A DNA stretch of 64,000 nt, from the NCBI GenBank assembly GCA_934370925.1, contig CAKRNG010000005.1, positions 1 to 64,000 of the forward strand, written 5' to 3'. The notes under the pieces are model-generated. The model did no database searches. It was not told the DNA's origin and saw nothing but the letters and a program-made list of their open reading frames with translations. The stretch comes from an uncultured Lacticaseibacillus sp. (lineage in GTDB: Bacteria > Bacillota > Bacilli > Lactobacillales > Lactobacillaceae). The position numbers were made by a program, and so were the translations under genes. Below are positions 6,820-15,828 of this stretch, piece after piece; within the stretch, counting starts at the first letter, position 1, and each line of letters opens with the position of its first letter.

Positions 6820-8502
6820 TTGAAAGCAAAACAACGACTCACCCTCATCACCATGGTCCTCGGGGTTTTCCTCTGCATGCTCGACACGACCGTCATGAAC
6901 ATTGCCCTCCCCGCAATTCAACGGGGACTGCACACAGATCTGGCGACCCTGCAGTGGGCACTGAACGCCTACACCATCGTCTTCGCCACACTCACCATCC
7001 CCCTCGGCCGTCTCGCCGATCAACTTGGGCGGCACAAAGTCTATCTCCTCGGATTGACCGGCTTCCTTCTTGGCTCCCTCATCTCCGGTCTGAGCCCGAA
7101 TGTGGCGGTACTCATCGCGGGGCGCGCCTGCCAGAGCGTGGGCGCCGCCATCGTTTTCCCCACCAGCATGACAATTGGGATTAACGCGGTTTCGGCCGAA
7201 AAGCGTCAGCGGGCCATCCTCATCCTCGGTCTCACGCAGGGTCTCGCCGCCGCTTTTGGTCCCACGTTTGGTGGCCTCATCACCCAATTTTGCGGGTGGC
7301 GCACCCTCTTTTTCGGCAATGTGCCACTGATTCTCATTGCCGGCATTGCGTGCCTCACGTTACTTCCGCTGCGTCACGAACCAACCGTTACGGCGCGCAT
7401 TGACGTTCTGGGGATGGTGCTCGCGAGTATCTGCCTCCTAACCCTCACGCTCCCCCTCGTTCAGGGAAGCACGTGGGGCTGGCTGGATTGGCGCACCCTT
7501 GCGCTCTTTTTCAGTTGCCTCGTCAGCCTTGCCGCGTTTATTTTGCAGGAGGCGCACTGTCCCGACCCGATGATTCGTCTCGACCTCTTCAAGTACCGCC
7601 ATTTCGTGGGCGCAACTCTCACCACTGTGGCGTCGGGCGTGTTCTTCGCGGGCCTCATGGTACTCATGCCCACCTTCTTCACGCGCGTTCAGGGCGTATC
7701 AGAGCTCACCGCGGCAGTCATGCTGACACCGGCGACACTGATGGTGCTCTTGTTGTCGCCGATTAGTGGGCTGTTGCTGAAAAAGGTTGGGGCGCGCTGG
7801 TTGATTGGCTTCGGCATGACGGCCATGGCAACGGGCTATACCGTTCTCACCCGGCTGAATCCGGCCATGTACGGGCAGATGGTCGTTGCTTTTCTCCTCA
7901 TTGGCGCTGGTTATGGCGTCGTCATCGGTCCCATCACCGTCCTGAGTGCGGGGGATTTCACGGGCGACCTGCTCACCGCCTCCCAGAGCGTCACGGGTGT
8001 TTTCCGTCAAATCGGTACGGTGCTGGCCGTCGCCATCTTCGTTTCAGCACTCTCAACGAACCTCACCACTGCGAAGGCCGCGGTTTGGCACACCGCACAA
8101 CGGCAGGCGGCACAACTGGACGTGACGTCAAATCAGCGTGCAATCATTCTGGACAAAACACGCAAACGGCTAAACAACACGACAACTGCGACGGCAAACG
8201 CCGCCCCCACCATCACGCAGAAACAACAAAAGCAGCTGATTCAACAAAAGCTGACACAGCTGCTAAAGCGAACTCTACCACATTCGGCGGCCATAAAGAC
8301 AACCATGCGTGACCAAGTGACCAAACTGATTACCCACCACGTTCAACGCATCAACCGGCAAGTTGCTCGTTATCAGTGCCACCTCCAGCAAACCGTCAAG
8401 ACCGCAATTACTGCTGCCTTCATTCGCCCTTACCGCATCGCCTGTCCGTTTGTGTGGCTGTTCATCCTCAGTATTTTCATCTTCGAACCACGGCGTACTT
8501 GA
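6820..8502 (+). CDS. MFS drug:H+ antiporter, DHA2 (14-segment) family
   Basis: The protein is a 560-residue exporter of the EmrB/QacA type. The motif-C-like start FLCMLDTTVMNIALPAI, motif A RLADQLGRHKVY and a GPTFGG segment are visible. Between the penultimate and last membrane segments lies an approximately 110-residue extracellular insertion rich in Thr, Ala, Gln and basic residues, typical in position for this family but unusually low in complexity. The start is TTG 6820 with a poor ribosome site; ATG 6853 would remove part of helix 1. The adjacent divergent TetR regulator is the likely controller. Substrate unknown, and it should not be named a resistance gene on this evidence. Confidence 0.85.
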   Translation: MKAKQRLTLITMVLGVFLCMLDTTVMNIALPAIQRGLHTDLATLQWALNAYTIVFATLTIPLGRLADQLGRHKVYLLGLTGFLLGSLISGLSPNVAVLIAGRACQSVGAAIVFPTSMTIGINAVSAEKRQRAILILGLTQGLAAAFGPTFGGLITQFCGWRTLFFGNVPLILIAGIACLTLLPLRHEPTVTARIDVLGMVLASICLLTLTLPLVQGSTWGWLDWRTLALFFSCLVSLAAFILQEAHCPDPMIRLDLFKYRHFVGATLTTVASGVFFAGLMVLMPTFFTRVQGVSELTAAVMLTPATLMVLLLSPISGLLLKKVGARWLIGFGMTAMATGYTVLTRLNPAMYGQMVVAFLLIGAGYGVVIGPITVLSAGDFTGDLLTASQSVTGVFRQIGTVLAVAIFVSALSTNLTTAKAAVWHTAQRQAAQLDVTSNQRAIILDKTRKRLNNTTTATANAAPTITQKQQKQLIQQKLTQLLKRTLPHSAAIKTTMRDQVTKLITHHVQRINRQVARYQCHLQQTVKTAITAAFIRPYRIACPFVWLFILSIFIFEPRRT

Positions 8503-8611
8503 TTGTTGGCGGCTGACGCTACAGGGAGGCAACGTCGCGCGGGCGCTCCTTGCGCTTCAACGATCCACACGATGGTTCCGTGGAGGCGCGGAGTTTACTC
8601 ATACGTTAACT

Positions 8612-8657
8612 AAAAAGCGGTTGTCTTCGGCGCACTTTGCCGGGGACAACCGCTTTA
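8612..8657. terminator. Bidirectional terminator between convergent genes (diverged GTCCTCGGC-type hairpin)
   Basis: Outer arms AAAGCGGTTGTC (8614-8625) and GACAACCGCTTT (8645-8656) enclose an inner CGGC/GCCG stem. The core resembles the hairpin repeats at 6145, 9347 and 10076. It sits between the MFS exporter and the isochorismatase-like gene, which converge. Confidence 0.7.
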
Positions 8658-8666
8658 TTTGTCGTT

Positions 8667-9173
8667 CTACGCTTCTTCTATCATTGATGCACCGAACTGA
8701 ACGAACCGGTCTCGCCAAATATGTTCGTACAACGCCACCGTCTCCTCACGTGACATCCACGCATTATCTTCTGTGGTGGTGAACCCTGGCTGCATATGCA
8801 GTTCAAATCCCAACCCGTGCGCCATTTTCACCGTCGTATCGACACAAAATTCCGTCTGCGCCCCACAAATTTCCAACTGCATAATTGCCCGTGTGTTGAG
8901 CTCAAACAACAAGTTCGTGCGGTAAAACGAGTTCGCGTGCGTCTTCTCAACGAGTGGATCGCCGGTGCGATAATCCAAACTTGGCATCAACTGCCAGTCT
9001 GCCGAGGCGCGCTTGAGGTCGGCGTCATTATGTTGAATAAAAATAATGGGGCGGCCAGCTTCACGATAAGACGCAATCCGTCGATTAATCTGCTGCATAA
9101 ACGAATCGATATCGGGATTATTCCCCACGACCCCCTTTTGTAAATCAATGACCAATAATCCATCTGCAAGCAT
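8667..9173 (-). CDS. Isochorismatase-family cysteine hydrolase
   Basis: The 168 residues carry the family triad: Asp in LLVIDLQKG near residue 10, Lys in VEKTHANSFY near 75, and Cys in GAQTEFCVDTT near 109. This family includes nicotinamidases, ureidoacrylate amidohydrolases and hydrolases of unknown substrate; nothing here distinguishes them. The start ATG follows GGGGAGGAA. It converges on the MFS gene and has no obvious operon partner. Confidence 0.85.
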   Translation of the reverse strand: MLADGLLVIDLQKGVVGNNPDIDSFMQQINRRIASYREAGRPIIFIQHNDADLKRASADWQLMPSLDYRTGDPLVEKTHANSFYRTNLLFELNTRAIMQLEICGAQTEFCVDTTVKMAHGLGFELHMQPGFTTTEDNAWMSREETVALYEHIWRDRFVQFGASMIEEA

Positions 9174-9448
9174 ACGCTAATTCCTCCCCACAACCGTAAC
9201 TAAAGGTTAATCATAACTGAATTAGTGATGGAGGAAAAGACAAATACGTCAGAGAAACAAAAAGAAATTGTGGAGGAAAATCATCACATGATTGGTCGAG
9301 GTGGACATTAAAACGCTCAACCTTCACCCGTTACACCACACGAGAAAACCGGGGTCCTCGGCGTTCTTTGCCGAGGACAAGCGTGTCTTTTAACGCAAGG
9401 GTAACCAAACACCATCAATCTAACAATATCGACGTAGCCCATCAGAGA
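9174..9448. other. Intergenic region without a convincing gene
   Basis: It contains the GTCCTCGGC hairpin copy at 9347-9384 and a 27-codon frame from ATG 9228 (MEEKTNTSEKQKEI...) that lacks a ribosome site and was not called. Nothing else was recognised. Confidence 0.5.
9347..9384. repeat. GTCCTCGGC hairpin repeat, copy 2
   Basis: Arms 9354-9362 and 9370-9378 are perfect. On the minus strand the stem is followed by GGTTTTCTC, so it may terminate the 9449-9961 gene. Confidence 0.7.
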
Positions 9449-9961
9449 TTAATTAGCATCCCGCGCTTCCATTTGCCTTAAAATTTCCGCCGCAATCCGT
9501 GGTTCTGGTGCGTAATTTTCCGCCCACGTATCAGGCTTTAAAACCTTATGTGTCACGGGGTCGCGATGTGTCTGCCCATCTGGAAACCGCTTGTTCATGT
9601 TCGCCGCATGAATGATGGGAAGAATCGCCGTTGGATCCACATCCATCAACACGTAGGCGCCAAAAACAAGGTACGTTAGGTCGCCCAACGCATCGGCCTG
9701 CTGAACAATGGGCGCAAACTCACTCGGTTGTTTCTGCAGCAACTTCTTCTTTGCCATCATCAACCGCGATTCAATGGCGTCAAATGTCGCCTCAATCGCT
9801 TCCGGCTCCCGGTGCCCCACCGTCGCAAATTCCGTCAATTCTTCCAAAATAAAACCGACGCGATCCACCATGTCCGACTGATTCAGTGCAGTTGGCTGCT
9901 TAGGTTGCCGGTCATCAAACACTAAATGAAAGTCGGCCGCCTGCTGATACAAATTATCCAT
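9449..9961 (-). CDS. MazG/HisE-superfamily nucleoside triphosphate pyrophosphohydrolase-like protein
   Basis: The 170-residue helical protein carries metal-binding acidic motifs of the all-alpha NTP pyrophosphatase superfamily: EELTEF near residue 40 and DALGDLTYLVFG near 90. The C-terminal part contains NMNKRFPDGQTHRDPVTHKVLKP (read as NMNKRF then a substrate-side loop), as in phosphoribosyl-ATP pyrophosphohydrolase-like proteins of lactobacilli. It probably acts on damaged or non-canonical nucleotides. GAGGGGG precedes the ATG. No histidine pathway genes are nearby, so a HisE role is unlikely. Confidence 0.75.
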   Translation of the reverse strand: MDNLYQQAADFHLVFDDRQPKQPTALNQSDMVDRVGFILEELTEFATVGHREPEAIEATFDAIESRLMMAKKKLLQKQPSEFAPIVQQADALGDLTYLVFGAYVLMDVDPTAILPIIHAANMNKRFPDGQTHRDPVTHKVLKPDTWAENYAPEPRIAAEILRQMEARDAN

Positions 9962-10204
9962 AAATCCCCCTCACAATCTACAATCAATTCATTTTCAACC
10001 ATGAATCCAGTTCAAGTCAAACAAAAAAAGCCATTTCGCGCAACAACCAACAAAGCATTAAATAAAGAAACAAAAACCACGGTCCTCGGCGCTTTTTGCT
10101 GAGGACAAGCCTTTCATTGTCGTAACCAATAACCAAACATAACCAAGGGGGCGGCGTGCACCGCGAGCGTGTCCCGACTTCATCTAGCCCCCATCAACAA
10201 AAGA
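9962..10204. other. Intergenic region with hairpins
   Basis: It holds the GTCCTCGGC hairpin copy 3 (10076-10110) and a GGGGGC/GCCCCC stem with a GC-rich interior at about 10147-10192. No ORF with a ribosome site was seen. Confidence 0.5.
10076..10110. repeat. GTCCTCGGC hairpin repeat, copy 3
   Basis: Arms 10082-10090 and 10098-10106 pair with one G-U. On the minus strand a TTTTTGTTTC tract follows, so this copy looks like a functional terminator. Confidence 0.7.
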
Positions 10205-10250
10205 AGGCTGACCAACAACCCTCGAGTTTCCGAAAATTGCTGGTCAGCCT
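10205..10250 (-). terminator. Intrinsic terminator of ctpA
   Basis: Arms AGGCTGACCA (10205-10214) and TGGTCAGCCT (10241-10250) lie immediately downstream of the ctpA stop, with TTCTTTT following on the minus strand. Confidence 0.7.
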
Positions 10251-10267
10251 AATTTGTATATCCCAGT

Positions 10268-11776
10268 TTACTTCAATACAGACTCGGCCTTCTTCATGGC
10301 GTTGTCGTTGGCGCTAATCTTTGCGGTTAACTTTTCCTCCAGCTTCGTCAACGTGGCACTGGATGCCGTACCGTCTGCCGTCAGCTTGTTGTCTTCCTGG
10401 AAGGCCTTCACTGCGGCGGTAGTGTCATCCCCGTAGTACCCGTTCACCGTGTTAATGGTGTACCCGAGCGCCTTCAGCATCTTCTGCAGGGACTTCACGT
10501 CGGAGCTGACTTGTTCTGGCTTCAGACTCGTCGCAGAAATGGCGTTGATGTACGCATAGTCTGGGTAGTCAGCTTCAATCGTTGGCTTGATGCCCTTGTG
10601 GTGAATCCACTTGCCACTTGGGGTGAGCCACTTGGCAATCGTCAACTTCAACTCAGCGTTCTTCCCCATTTGCGCAACGGTCTGGACGGTGCCCTTCCCG
10701 TAACTCTTCGTTCCAATGAGCTTCACGTTGGCACTTTCGTTCAGTGCGGCCGCGGTAATTTCACTGGCCGACGCAGAGTTACCGTCAATCAGGACAACGG
10801 TTGGTTCCGTAATCTTGAAGCCATTGTCGTATTCGCTACCGGCCTTGTAGACCTCTGTCGTACCGTTACGTGGCTTGACCTGCAAAATGGTCTGCCCATC
10901 CTTCAAGAACATGGAGTCGATGGCCAGTGCCTGATCCAACACCCCACCCGGATTGCCCCGCAAATCGAGGACAAACTTGGTGGCGCCCTGCTTCCGCAGC
11001 TTCTTCACGGTGGACTTAATCTGCTTTGCGGACGTCTCAGTGAACGTGGTGAAGGTAATAATCCCAATCTTCTTGTTCGTGCTGTCGATGGCACCACTCA
11101 CACTTGGCACGGTGACCTTCGCCCGCGTCATGGTGAAGCTGAGTTGTTTGCCATCCCGCTTCACAACCACGGTGACCTTGGAGCCAATCTTCCCGCGAAT
11201 CTTAGCAACGACCTGATTGATGTTCTTGTCCGCCATCGACTTGCCGTTGACGCTGACAATCTGGTCGTTCGCCTTAATCCCGGCTTTCTGTGAGGCACTC
11301 CCTGGGTTCACGGAGTCCACCTGCACGCCATCCGCGGTTTGGACCATCGTAGCGCCAATCCCGCCAAACGCACCGGAAATCTCCGTGTTCAGGCTGGTTG
11401 CGTCCGTATCCTGTAGGTAGTTCGAGAACGGATCATCCAGGGACTTAATCATCCCGTTGATGGCGCCATCAACGAGCTTCTTGTTGCTTGGTTTGGTGAC
11501 GTAACTGTCCCGGATGGTGATGAAGGTTTTAAGCACCTTCGTGAATCCAGAAGGCAGACTACTACTGTCAATCTTGACCGTCTGCGTCTGCGGGCGACTG
11601 AAGTATCCCACCGCACCCCCACCACCGAGGGCAACGACAACGAGCAAAATCGTTACCCAAAGTGGCACGCGCTTCCGTGGCTTCTTCGTCTTGGCTGGGG
11701 CCGTTTCAGTTGGCGTTGTGGCCTGACTGTCTGTTTCCGTAACGTCTTCGGGTGTCTCGTGATTATTATCTGCCAC
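10268..11776 (-). CDS. ctpA: S41-family carboxy-terminal processing protease with PDZ and peptidoglycan-binding domains
   Basis: This 502-residue, membrane-anchored serine protease acts on the outer face. It has a short Thr/Pro-rich cytoplasmic segment, one membrane helix (about residues 43-64), a PDZ domain with GIGATM and GIKANDQIVSVNG, and then the S41 core. The catalytic Ser is in NSASASEITAAAL and the Lys in TKSYGKGTVQ. A C-terminal peptidoglycan-binding repeat contains LQKMLKALGY. The start is GTG 11776, preceded by GGAGGAAA; the upstream extension of the frame has no ribosome site. It closes an operon-like run degV-GDSL-ypmS-msrA-yozE-ctpA. Confidence 0.9.
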   Translation of the reverse strand: MADNNHETPEDVTETDSQATTPTETAPAKTKKPRKRVPLWVTILLVVVALGGGGAVGYFSRPQTQTVKIDSSSLPSGFTKVLKTFITIRDSYVTKPSNKKLVDGAINGMIKSLDDPFSNYLQDTDATSLNTEISGAFGGIGATMVQTADGVQVDSVNPGSASQKAGIKANDQIVSVNGKSMADKNINQVVAKIRGKIGSKVTVVVKRDGKQLSFTMTRAKVTVPSVSGAIDSTNKKIGIITFTTFTETSAKQIKSTVKKLRKQGATKFVLDLRGNPGGVLDQALAIDSMFLKDGQTILQVKPRNGTTEVYKAGSEYDNGFKITEPTVVLIDGNSASASEITAAALNESANVKLIGTKSYGKGTVQTVAQMGKNAELKLTIAKWLTPSGKWIHHKGIKPTIEADYPDYAYINAISATSLKPEQVSSDVKSLQKMLKALGYTINTVNGYYGDDTTAAVKAFQEDNKLTADGTASSATLTKLEEKLTAKISANDNAMKKAESVLK

Positions 11777-11792
11777 GTGTTTTCCTCCGTAA

Positions 11793-12014
11793 TTAGCCAC
11801 GCGCTTCTTGGTACAACGTGTAGGCCTGATCAAAAATGTCCATGCTTGGCAAATAACCAGCATTCAGCTCTAGATATTCAGAAATCTCATGGTAATCCGT
11901 TGCCTGTTTGGGAAATGCATGATCCATAAACGCGTTGTTTGCAAAATTCGCAACTTCGCCATGGTCAGCAGGGTTCCGCAACGTCATTAGGTAGCGGTAA
12001 AAAGAGTCACTCAT
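11793..12014 (-). CDS. yozE: YozE-family small protein (UPF0346)
   Basis: The 73 residues match the YozE SAM-like fold family in length and pattern: MSDSFYRYLMTLRNP at the start and the YHEISEYLELN segment in the second half. Function is unknown; it is found next to msrA and ctpA in many Firmicutes. It starts four bases after the msrA stop, so the two are translated from the same message. Confidence 0.88.
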   Translation of the reverse strand: MSDSFYRYLMTLRNPADHGEVANFANNAFMDHAFPKQATDYHEISEYLELNAGYLPSMDIFDQAYTLYQEARG

Positions 12015-12017
12015 GTT

Positions 12018-12539
12018 CTATTCTCCGTCCTGCCAGTGGTCCTGCCCAAACGCTGCCCGCTGCGCATGTTCCTGCGCGTATCGCCGTGGATTGCGCGCGT
12101 AGAACTGCTGGTGGTAGTCTTCGGCGGGATAAAATGGCTTGGCATCCTCAATCGTTGTCACAATCGGCGCGTCAAAACGATTCGAGTTAATTAATGCGGC
12201 CTTCGATTGTTCCGCAATGGCGCGCTGCTGCGGGGAGCTCACGAAAATGACGGGGCGGTAATTGTCCCCGCGGTCTTGAAACTGCCCCATCGCATCTGTC
12301 GGGTCGGTTTGACGCCAATAAATATCAACGAGTTCTGCGTACGAAATCACGTCTGGATCAAAGGTAATCTGCACGGCCTCAGTATGCCCCGTCGTGTGCG
12401 CCTTCACGTCTTCGTACGTTGGGTTGGCCACGTGACCACCCGTGTAACCGGACAGCACGTTCAAAATACCTGGTTGTTCCTCAAAGGGTTCCACCATGCA
12501 CCAAAAGCAACCGCCAGCGAAAATTGCTGTTTCTTCCAT
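12018..12539 (-). CDS. msrA: Peptide-methionine (S)-S-oxide reductase
   Basis: It repairs oxidised methionine in proteins. The catalytic GGCFWC motif is at residues 9-14, followed by [15 protein letters not shown] and [11 protein letters not shown], which are standard MsrA features. It is 173 residues, the length of a single-domain MsrA; no MsrB domain is fused and no msrB is adjacent. The start ATG 12539 is preceded by GGGGGAA; the frame upstream lacks a ribosome site. Confidence 0.95.
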   Translation of the reverse strand: MEETAIFAGGCFWCMVEPFEEQPGILNVLSGYTGGHVANPTYEDVKAHTTGHTEAVQITFDPDVISYAELVDIYWRQTDPTDAMGQFQDRGDNYRPVIFVSSPQQRAIAEQSKAALINSNRFDAPIVTTIEDAKPFYPAEDYHQQFYARNPRRYAQEHAQRAAFGQDHWQDGE

Positions 12540-12596
12540 TACTAAGTTCCCCCATTTCACCTGCGTCGTAGTGACCACAAGTCGTCGTTTACCTGA

Positions 12597-13238
12597 CTAC
12601 TTGGCCAAATAGCCCGTCAGATTAATCTCATCGTTCTTCAAATCGATTCGATCTGCACGTACATACAGACCGTTACCTAAATCAAATTGGTTCAATCTTA
12701 GCACAATGGTTTGCGCGTTGCTATTCACGGTCACCATATCCGGCAATTTATAATTCTTCGCCAAGTAGCTCATCACGTAGGTAATTGGGACGGAAAGGGT
12801 CCCCACATTCAACTTGGTGGCCTTCAGCAAGATGTTCCCGTTCGTTTGCACGTACGGGTCACATTCGAGCCCAAAGTTGATTTTGGCCCCAAAGAACTTG
12901 AATGACCCCTTCACCACCACGTGATTGCCCACCGTCAGGGTATACTTCACATCGTCCTGCGTGAGGTAACTGCTGAGGTAGTTATCAATCAGCCGGTTCA
13001 ATTCCTTCTTCGTGAAGCTGGCACTCATGACGTCGCCCTTACTCTGGGGAACCGTGACCTTCGTTGTCTGGGTCACCGGGGCCTGAATTCGGGTCCACAC
13101 CGTGATGCTGGTGCCAATGAGTAGCCCCACAATGATAATGGTTGCCCACTTCCACCAGTTGATGGGGCCGCGTGGTTTCTTGACCCGCGGCTGCTTGGGT
13201 TGTTGCTGCTTGTTCTTTGCGCGTGTTGTTTCAGCCAC
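12597..13238 (-). CDS. ypmS: YpmS-like membrane-anchored protein (DUF2140)
   Basis: The 213 residues comprise a basic N terminus (KKPRG), one membrane segment (WWKWATIIIVGLLIGTSITVW, about residues 29-49) and an extracellular beta-rich domain. The position between a GDSL esterase and msrA and the sequence pattern match YpmS/DUF2140 proteins. No enzymatic function is known. It starts at GTG with GGGAGGAA upstream and lies 3 bases from the GDSL gene stop, so the pair is co-translated. Confidence 0.82.
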   Translation of the reverse strand: MAETTRAKNKQQQPKQPRVKKPRGPINWWKWATIIIVGLLIGTSITVWTRIQAPVTQTTKVTVPQSKGDVMSASFTKKELNRLIDNYLSSYLTQDDVKYTLTVGNHVVVKGSFKFFGAKINFGLECDPYVQTNGNILLKATKLNVGTLSVPITYVMSYLAKNYKLPDMVTVNSNAQTIVLRLNQFDLGNGLYVRADRIDLKNDEINLTGYLAK

Positions 13239-13241
13239 TGC

Positions 13242-14084
13242 TTATTCCTCCCAGTTCTCTTCTGACTGCTTCATAACGTCCCACAACTGTGAGGTCATTC
13301 GTTCATACCCGGCGTTGTTCGGGTGGAAGTGATCCTTCCCGTAAATCAGCCGGTTGACCGCCTTCGAAGCATCCGTGGCACTCGCCGAACTCGTCCCATC
13401 CCCCTTGGTCAGAACGGAATCGATATCAACGTAATAAACGTTCTTCATTTTCCCAATTGTCTTCTGCGTCTGGTTATTCCAGCGTTGCACACTCGTCTGC
13501 ATCTTCGTCACGTTCGGGAAGTACACGTAAAACGGATTATAGATACCGAAGACGTAAAGCGGCGCGTTCGGGTTATCCGCCCGAATTGCCGCGACCAACT
13601 GCTTCAGGTGCGTTTGGAATTTGTTGATTCCCTTGGTGACGTCCTTGGTGTTAATGTCGAGCAGGTTACTCTGCAGTAAATGCATCAGGTCGTTCCCGCC
13701 GACCGTCATTGTGATGACGTCGGCCCGCTTCAATTGTTTGATTAATTTATGATCCGTCAAGACGCGCTTTTTAATTTGCAGGGACGTATCACCCGTCACC
13801 CCAAAATTGCTGGTGGTGACCGTCATCCCCGTTTCAACCTTGATATCCTGCGCAATCAGGGGGACATAGCCGCCCTGACCGGTGGTGTCGCCCACCCCGT
13901 GCGTCAGCGAATCCCCAACAGCGGTGAGGACAAGTTGGTGGTCTGCCGTCAGCGTACCCGATGTATCCAGCGCACCCGCGTGCGGCATCAAGTGGTTAGC
14001 TAAGACGGCGCCCACAATCACGGTCGCCACAAGTCCGACCAGTGCGGGTCCAATTGCCAGTATTTTCTTCTTCAACGAACTCAT
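13242..14084 (-). CDS. SGNH/GDSL-family esterase, membrane-anchored (YpmR-like)
   Basis: Block I GDSLTHG (catalytic Ser), block III GGNDL (oxyanion Asn) and the terminal DHFHPNNAGY (catalytic Asp and His) define an SGNH hydrolase. An N-terminal hydrophobic helix (about residues 8-28) anchors it outside the membrane. Substrate is unknown. Start is given as ATG 14084; AGGGGG is almost touching it, so TTG 14075 (LKKKILAIG) with a 9-base spacing is a fair alternative. It is coupled to ypmS, as in other Firmicutes. Confidence 0.85.
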   Translation of the reverse strand: MSSLKKKILAIGPALVGLVATVIVGAVLANHLMPHAGALDTSGTLTADHQLVLTAVGDSLTHGVGDTTGQGGYVPLIAQDIKVETGMTVTTSNFGVTGDTSLQIKKRVLTDHKLIKQLKRADVITMTVGGNDLMHLLQSNLLDINTKDVTKGINKFQTHLKQLVAAIRADNPNAPLYVFGIYNPFYVYFPNVTKMQTSVQRWNNQTQKTIGKMKNVYYVDIDSVLTKGDGTSSASATDASKAVNRLIYGKDHFHPNNAGYERMTSQLWDVMKQSEENWEE

Positions 14085-14155
14085 TCCCCCTACATCTGAC
14101 GAAAAAGGGTGAAGCCTTCGCCCCACCCTCCTATTATATGCGTTTTCGTGTTCGT

Positions 14156-14998
14156 TTAGCCCATGTAGTACATGATGGCGAAGGCACCTTCACCTGCATG
14201 CGTTGCCACAATGGGACCCGTTGGCCGAACAAGTACGGGAACGTCCGGCACGGCGTCACGAATCTGCTGCCCGATTTCTTCCGCTTGTTCCGGAATGGCA
14301 ACGTAGGAAACCCCAACCCCTTTGACGTTCGGCTGCTGACTCATCTGCTGAATCACTTCATCCTTGAACGCCCGAATTGCCTTCATCCCGCGAACCTTCT
14401 TCGCGACTTCAAGTTTGCCGCTCTCCACCATGAGTTCCAACTTGATGTTCAGCACGGACGTGATTAACCCCGCAGCACGTGACAACCGGCCACCCTTGAC
14501 CAAGTTGTCCAGCTTCACGACCGCCATCCGCAAGATGGTGTTCGCCCGAACCTCCGCAATTGCATCCACAATCGCGTTGATTTCAGTTCCTTCTGCAGCC
14601 AGTTTTGCGGCTTCCATCACCTGGAAGGACATTGCACGGTCGATAAATCCAGAATCAACGACCGTTACCTGGCCCTCGCACATTTCTGCTGCCTGACGTC
14701 CAGAGTTCACGGTTCCACTCAGACTTTCAGCCATGAAAATTGCCAGCACCTGACTCCCATCAGCGGTCAGGTTGTTAAAGCAATCAAGCACCGTTCCGAT
14801 TGCGGGCTGGCTGGTTTGCGGTAATGATTCTGCTGTCGCCATCTTCTCAACGAACTCGTTTCGTTGGATGGTTTCACCGTCAACATAAACCGTATTGTCA
14901 ATCATGACGGTCAGCGGTATCACCGTTACCCCTAACTGCTTGATTTCTTCATCTGTCAGCTGAGCCGATGAATCAGTGACAATTTTGATTTTAGACAT
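14156..14998 (-). CDS. DegV-family fatty-acid-binding protein (FakB-like)
   Basis: The 280 residues begin with KIKIVTDSSAQLT, and contain SQPAIG and a GGR-containing segment (LVKGGRLSRAAGL) that are hallmarks of DegV proteins. The family binds long-chain fatty acids and presents them to the FakA kinase. No fakA gene is near. It heads the run of genes leading to ctpA; a TATACT -10-like element is at 15049-15054 on the minus strand. Confidence 0.9.
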   Translation of the reverse strand: MSKIKIVTDSSAQLTDEEIKQLGVTVIPLTVMIDNTVYVDGETIQRNEFVEKMATAESLPQTSQPAIGTVLDCFNNLTADGSQVLAIFMAESLSGTVNSGRQAAEMCEGQVTVVDSGFIDRAMSFQVMEAAKLAAEGTEINAIVDAIAEVRANTILRMAVVKLDNLVKGGRLSRAAGLITSVLNIKLELMVESGKLEVAKKVRGMKAIRAFKDEVIQQMSQQPNVKGVGVSYVAIPEQAEEIGQQIRDAVPDVPVLVRPTGPIVATHAGEGAFAIMYYMG

Positions 14999-15110
14999 GT
15001 GAACGCCACGCTTTCTACTAATTCTTGGTCATTTATTCGTTATGGTCAGTATACCGAATTCAATTGAAAAAGACCAGACCGTTACATTTGGTTTTGGAAA
15101 CCAGATGTAG

Positions 15111-15139
15111 TTGACCCGTACATAGAATGACGGTATGAT
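15111..15139 (+). promoter_or_regulatory. Promoter of trhA
   Basis: TTGACC (15111-15116) and TATGAT (15134-15139) are separated by exactly 17 bp, 27 bases before the start codon. Confidence 0.75.
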
Positions 15140-15165
15140 TAACTAGAAAGCAAAAGGAGGCGCGT

Positions 15166-15822
15166 ATGATGCAATTAACCGCACCAAAGACAAAGAACAA
15201 GTTTTATACCCTTTATAACGAAATATGGAGTGCCATTACGCACGGGATTGGGATTATTCTTGCAACGGTCGCAATGACCTTACTTATCGTGAAGGCGGCC
15301 GCAACGGGGGACCCCGTCCGGATTGCGGCGTTTGCGGGTTTTGGACTTGCCTTAATTCTTCTGTACACGGCCTCCACCCTCTTCCACGCACTCTACTTCA
15401 CGAAGGCACGCCACATCTTCCAGGTCATGGATCATTCTGGTGTGTTCATCCTGATTGCAGGGTCTTACCTGCCATACTGCCTCATTGCCATTGGGGGCAC
15501 GAAGGGGAAAATCCTCCTCGCCGTCATCTGGACGCTATGTGCACTCGGAATTACACTGGACTGCTTCTTCGTTGGGCGATTTAAGAAGCTTGAAGTTGCC
15601 ATCTACATCATTCTCGGATGGATGTGCGTTGTGGCATACCGGCCACTCATGATGCACCTCGGCGTGACCGGTATCAGCCTGCTCGCTTCGGGTGGCGTCA
15701 GTTACACACTCGGCGCACTACTCTACACGCAACGTCAGATTCCATACATTCACGTCATCTGGCACCTGTTCGTGCTCGCGGGATCCGCGTTCATGTTCTT
15801 TTCAATTTACTTCTTCGTTTAA
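15166..15822 (+). CDS. trhA: Hemolysin III/TrhA-family membrane protein (PAQR-like)
   Basis: It is a 218-residue, seven-helix protein. Family metal-ligand motifs are present: EIWSAITHGIG in helix 1, STLFHALYF in helix 3, MDHSGVFILIAGSYLPY in helix 4 and HVIWHLFVLAGS near the end, giving the conserved Ser/His/Asp/His/His set. The family is linked to lipid homeostasis; haemolysis is a historical label. AAAGGAGG precedes the start. It is one of the few plus-strand genes here and converges on the ABC-F gene, with a large hairpin element between them. Confidence 0.88.
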   Translation: MMQLTAPKTKNKFYTLYNEIWSAITHGIGIILATVAMTLLIVKAAATGDPVRIAAFAGFGLALILLYTASTLFHALYFTKARHIFQVMDHSGVFILIAGSYLPYCLIAIGGTKGKILLAVIWTLCALGITLDCFFVGRFKKLEVAIYIILGWMCVVAYRPLMMHLGVTGISLLASGGVSYTLGALLYTQRQIPYIHVIWHLFVLAGSAFMFFSIYFFV

Positions 15823-15828
15823 TAAATA

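Noticed and set aside
9228..9311. 27-codon plus-strand ORF MEEKTNTSEK...
   Set aside because: No ribosome site, promoter or terminator.
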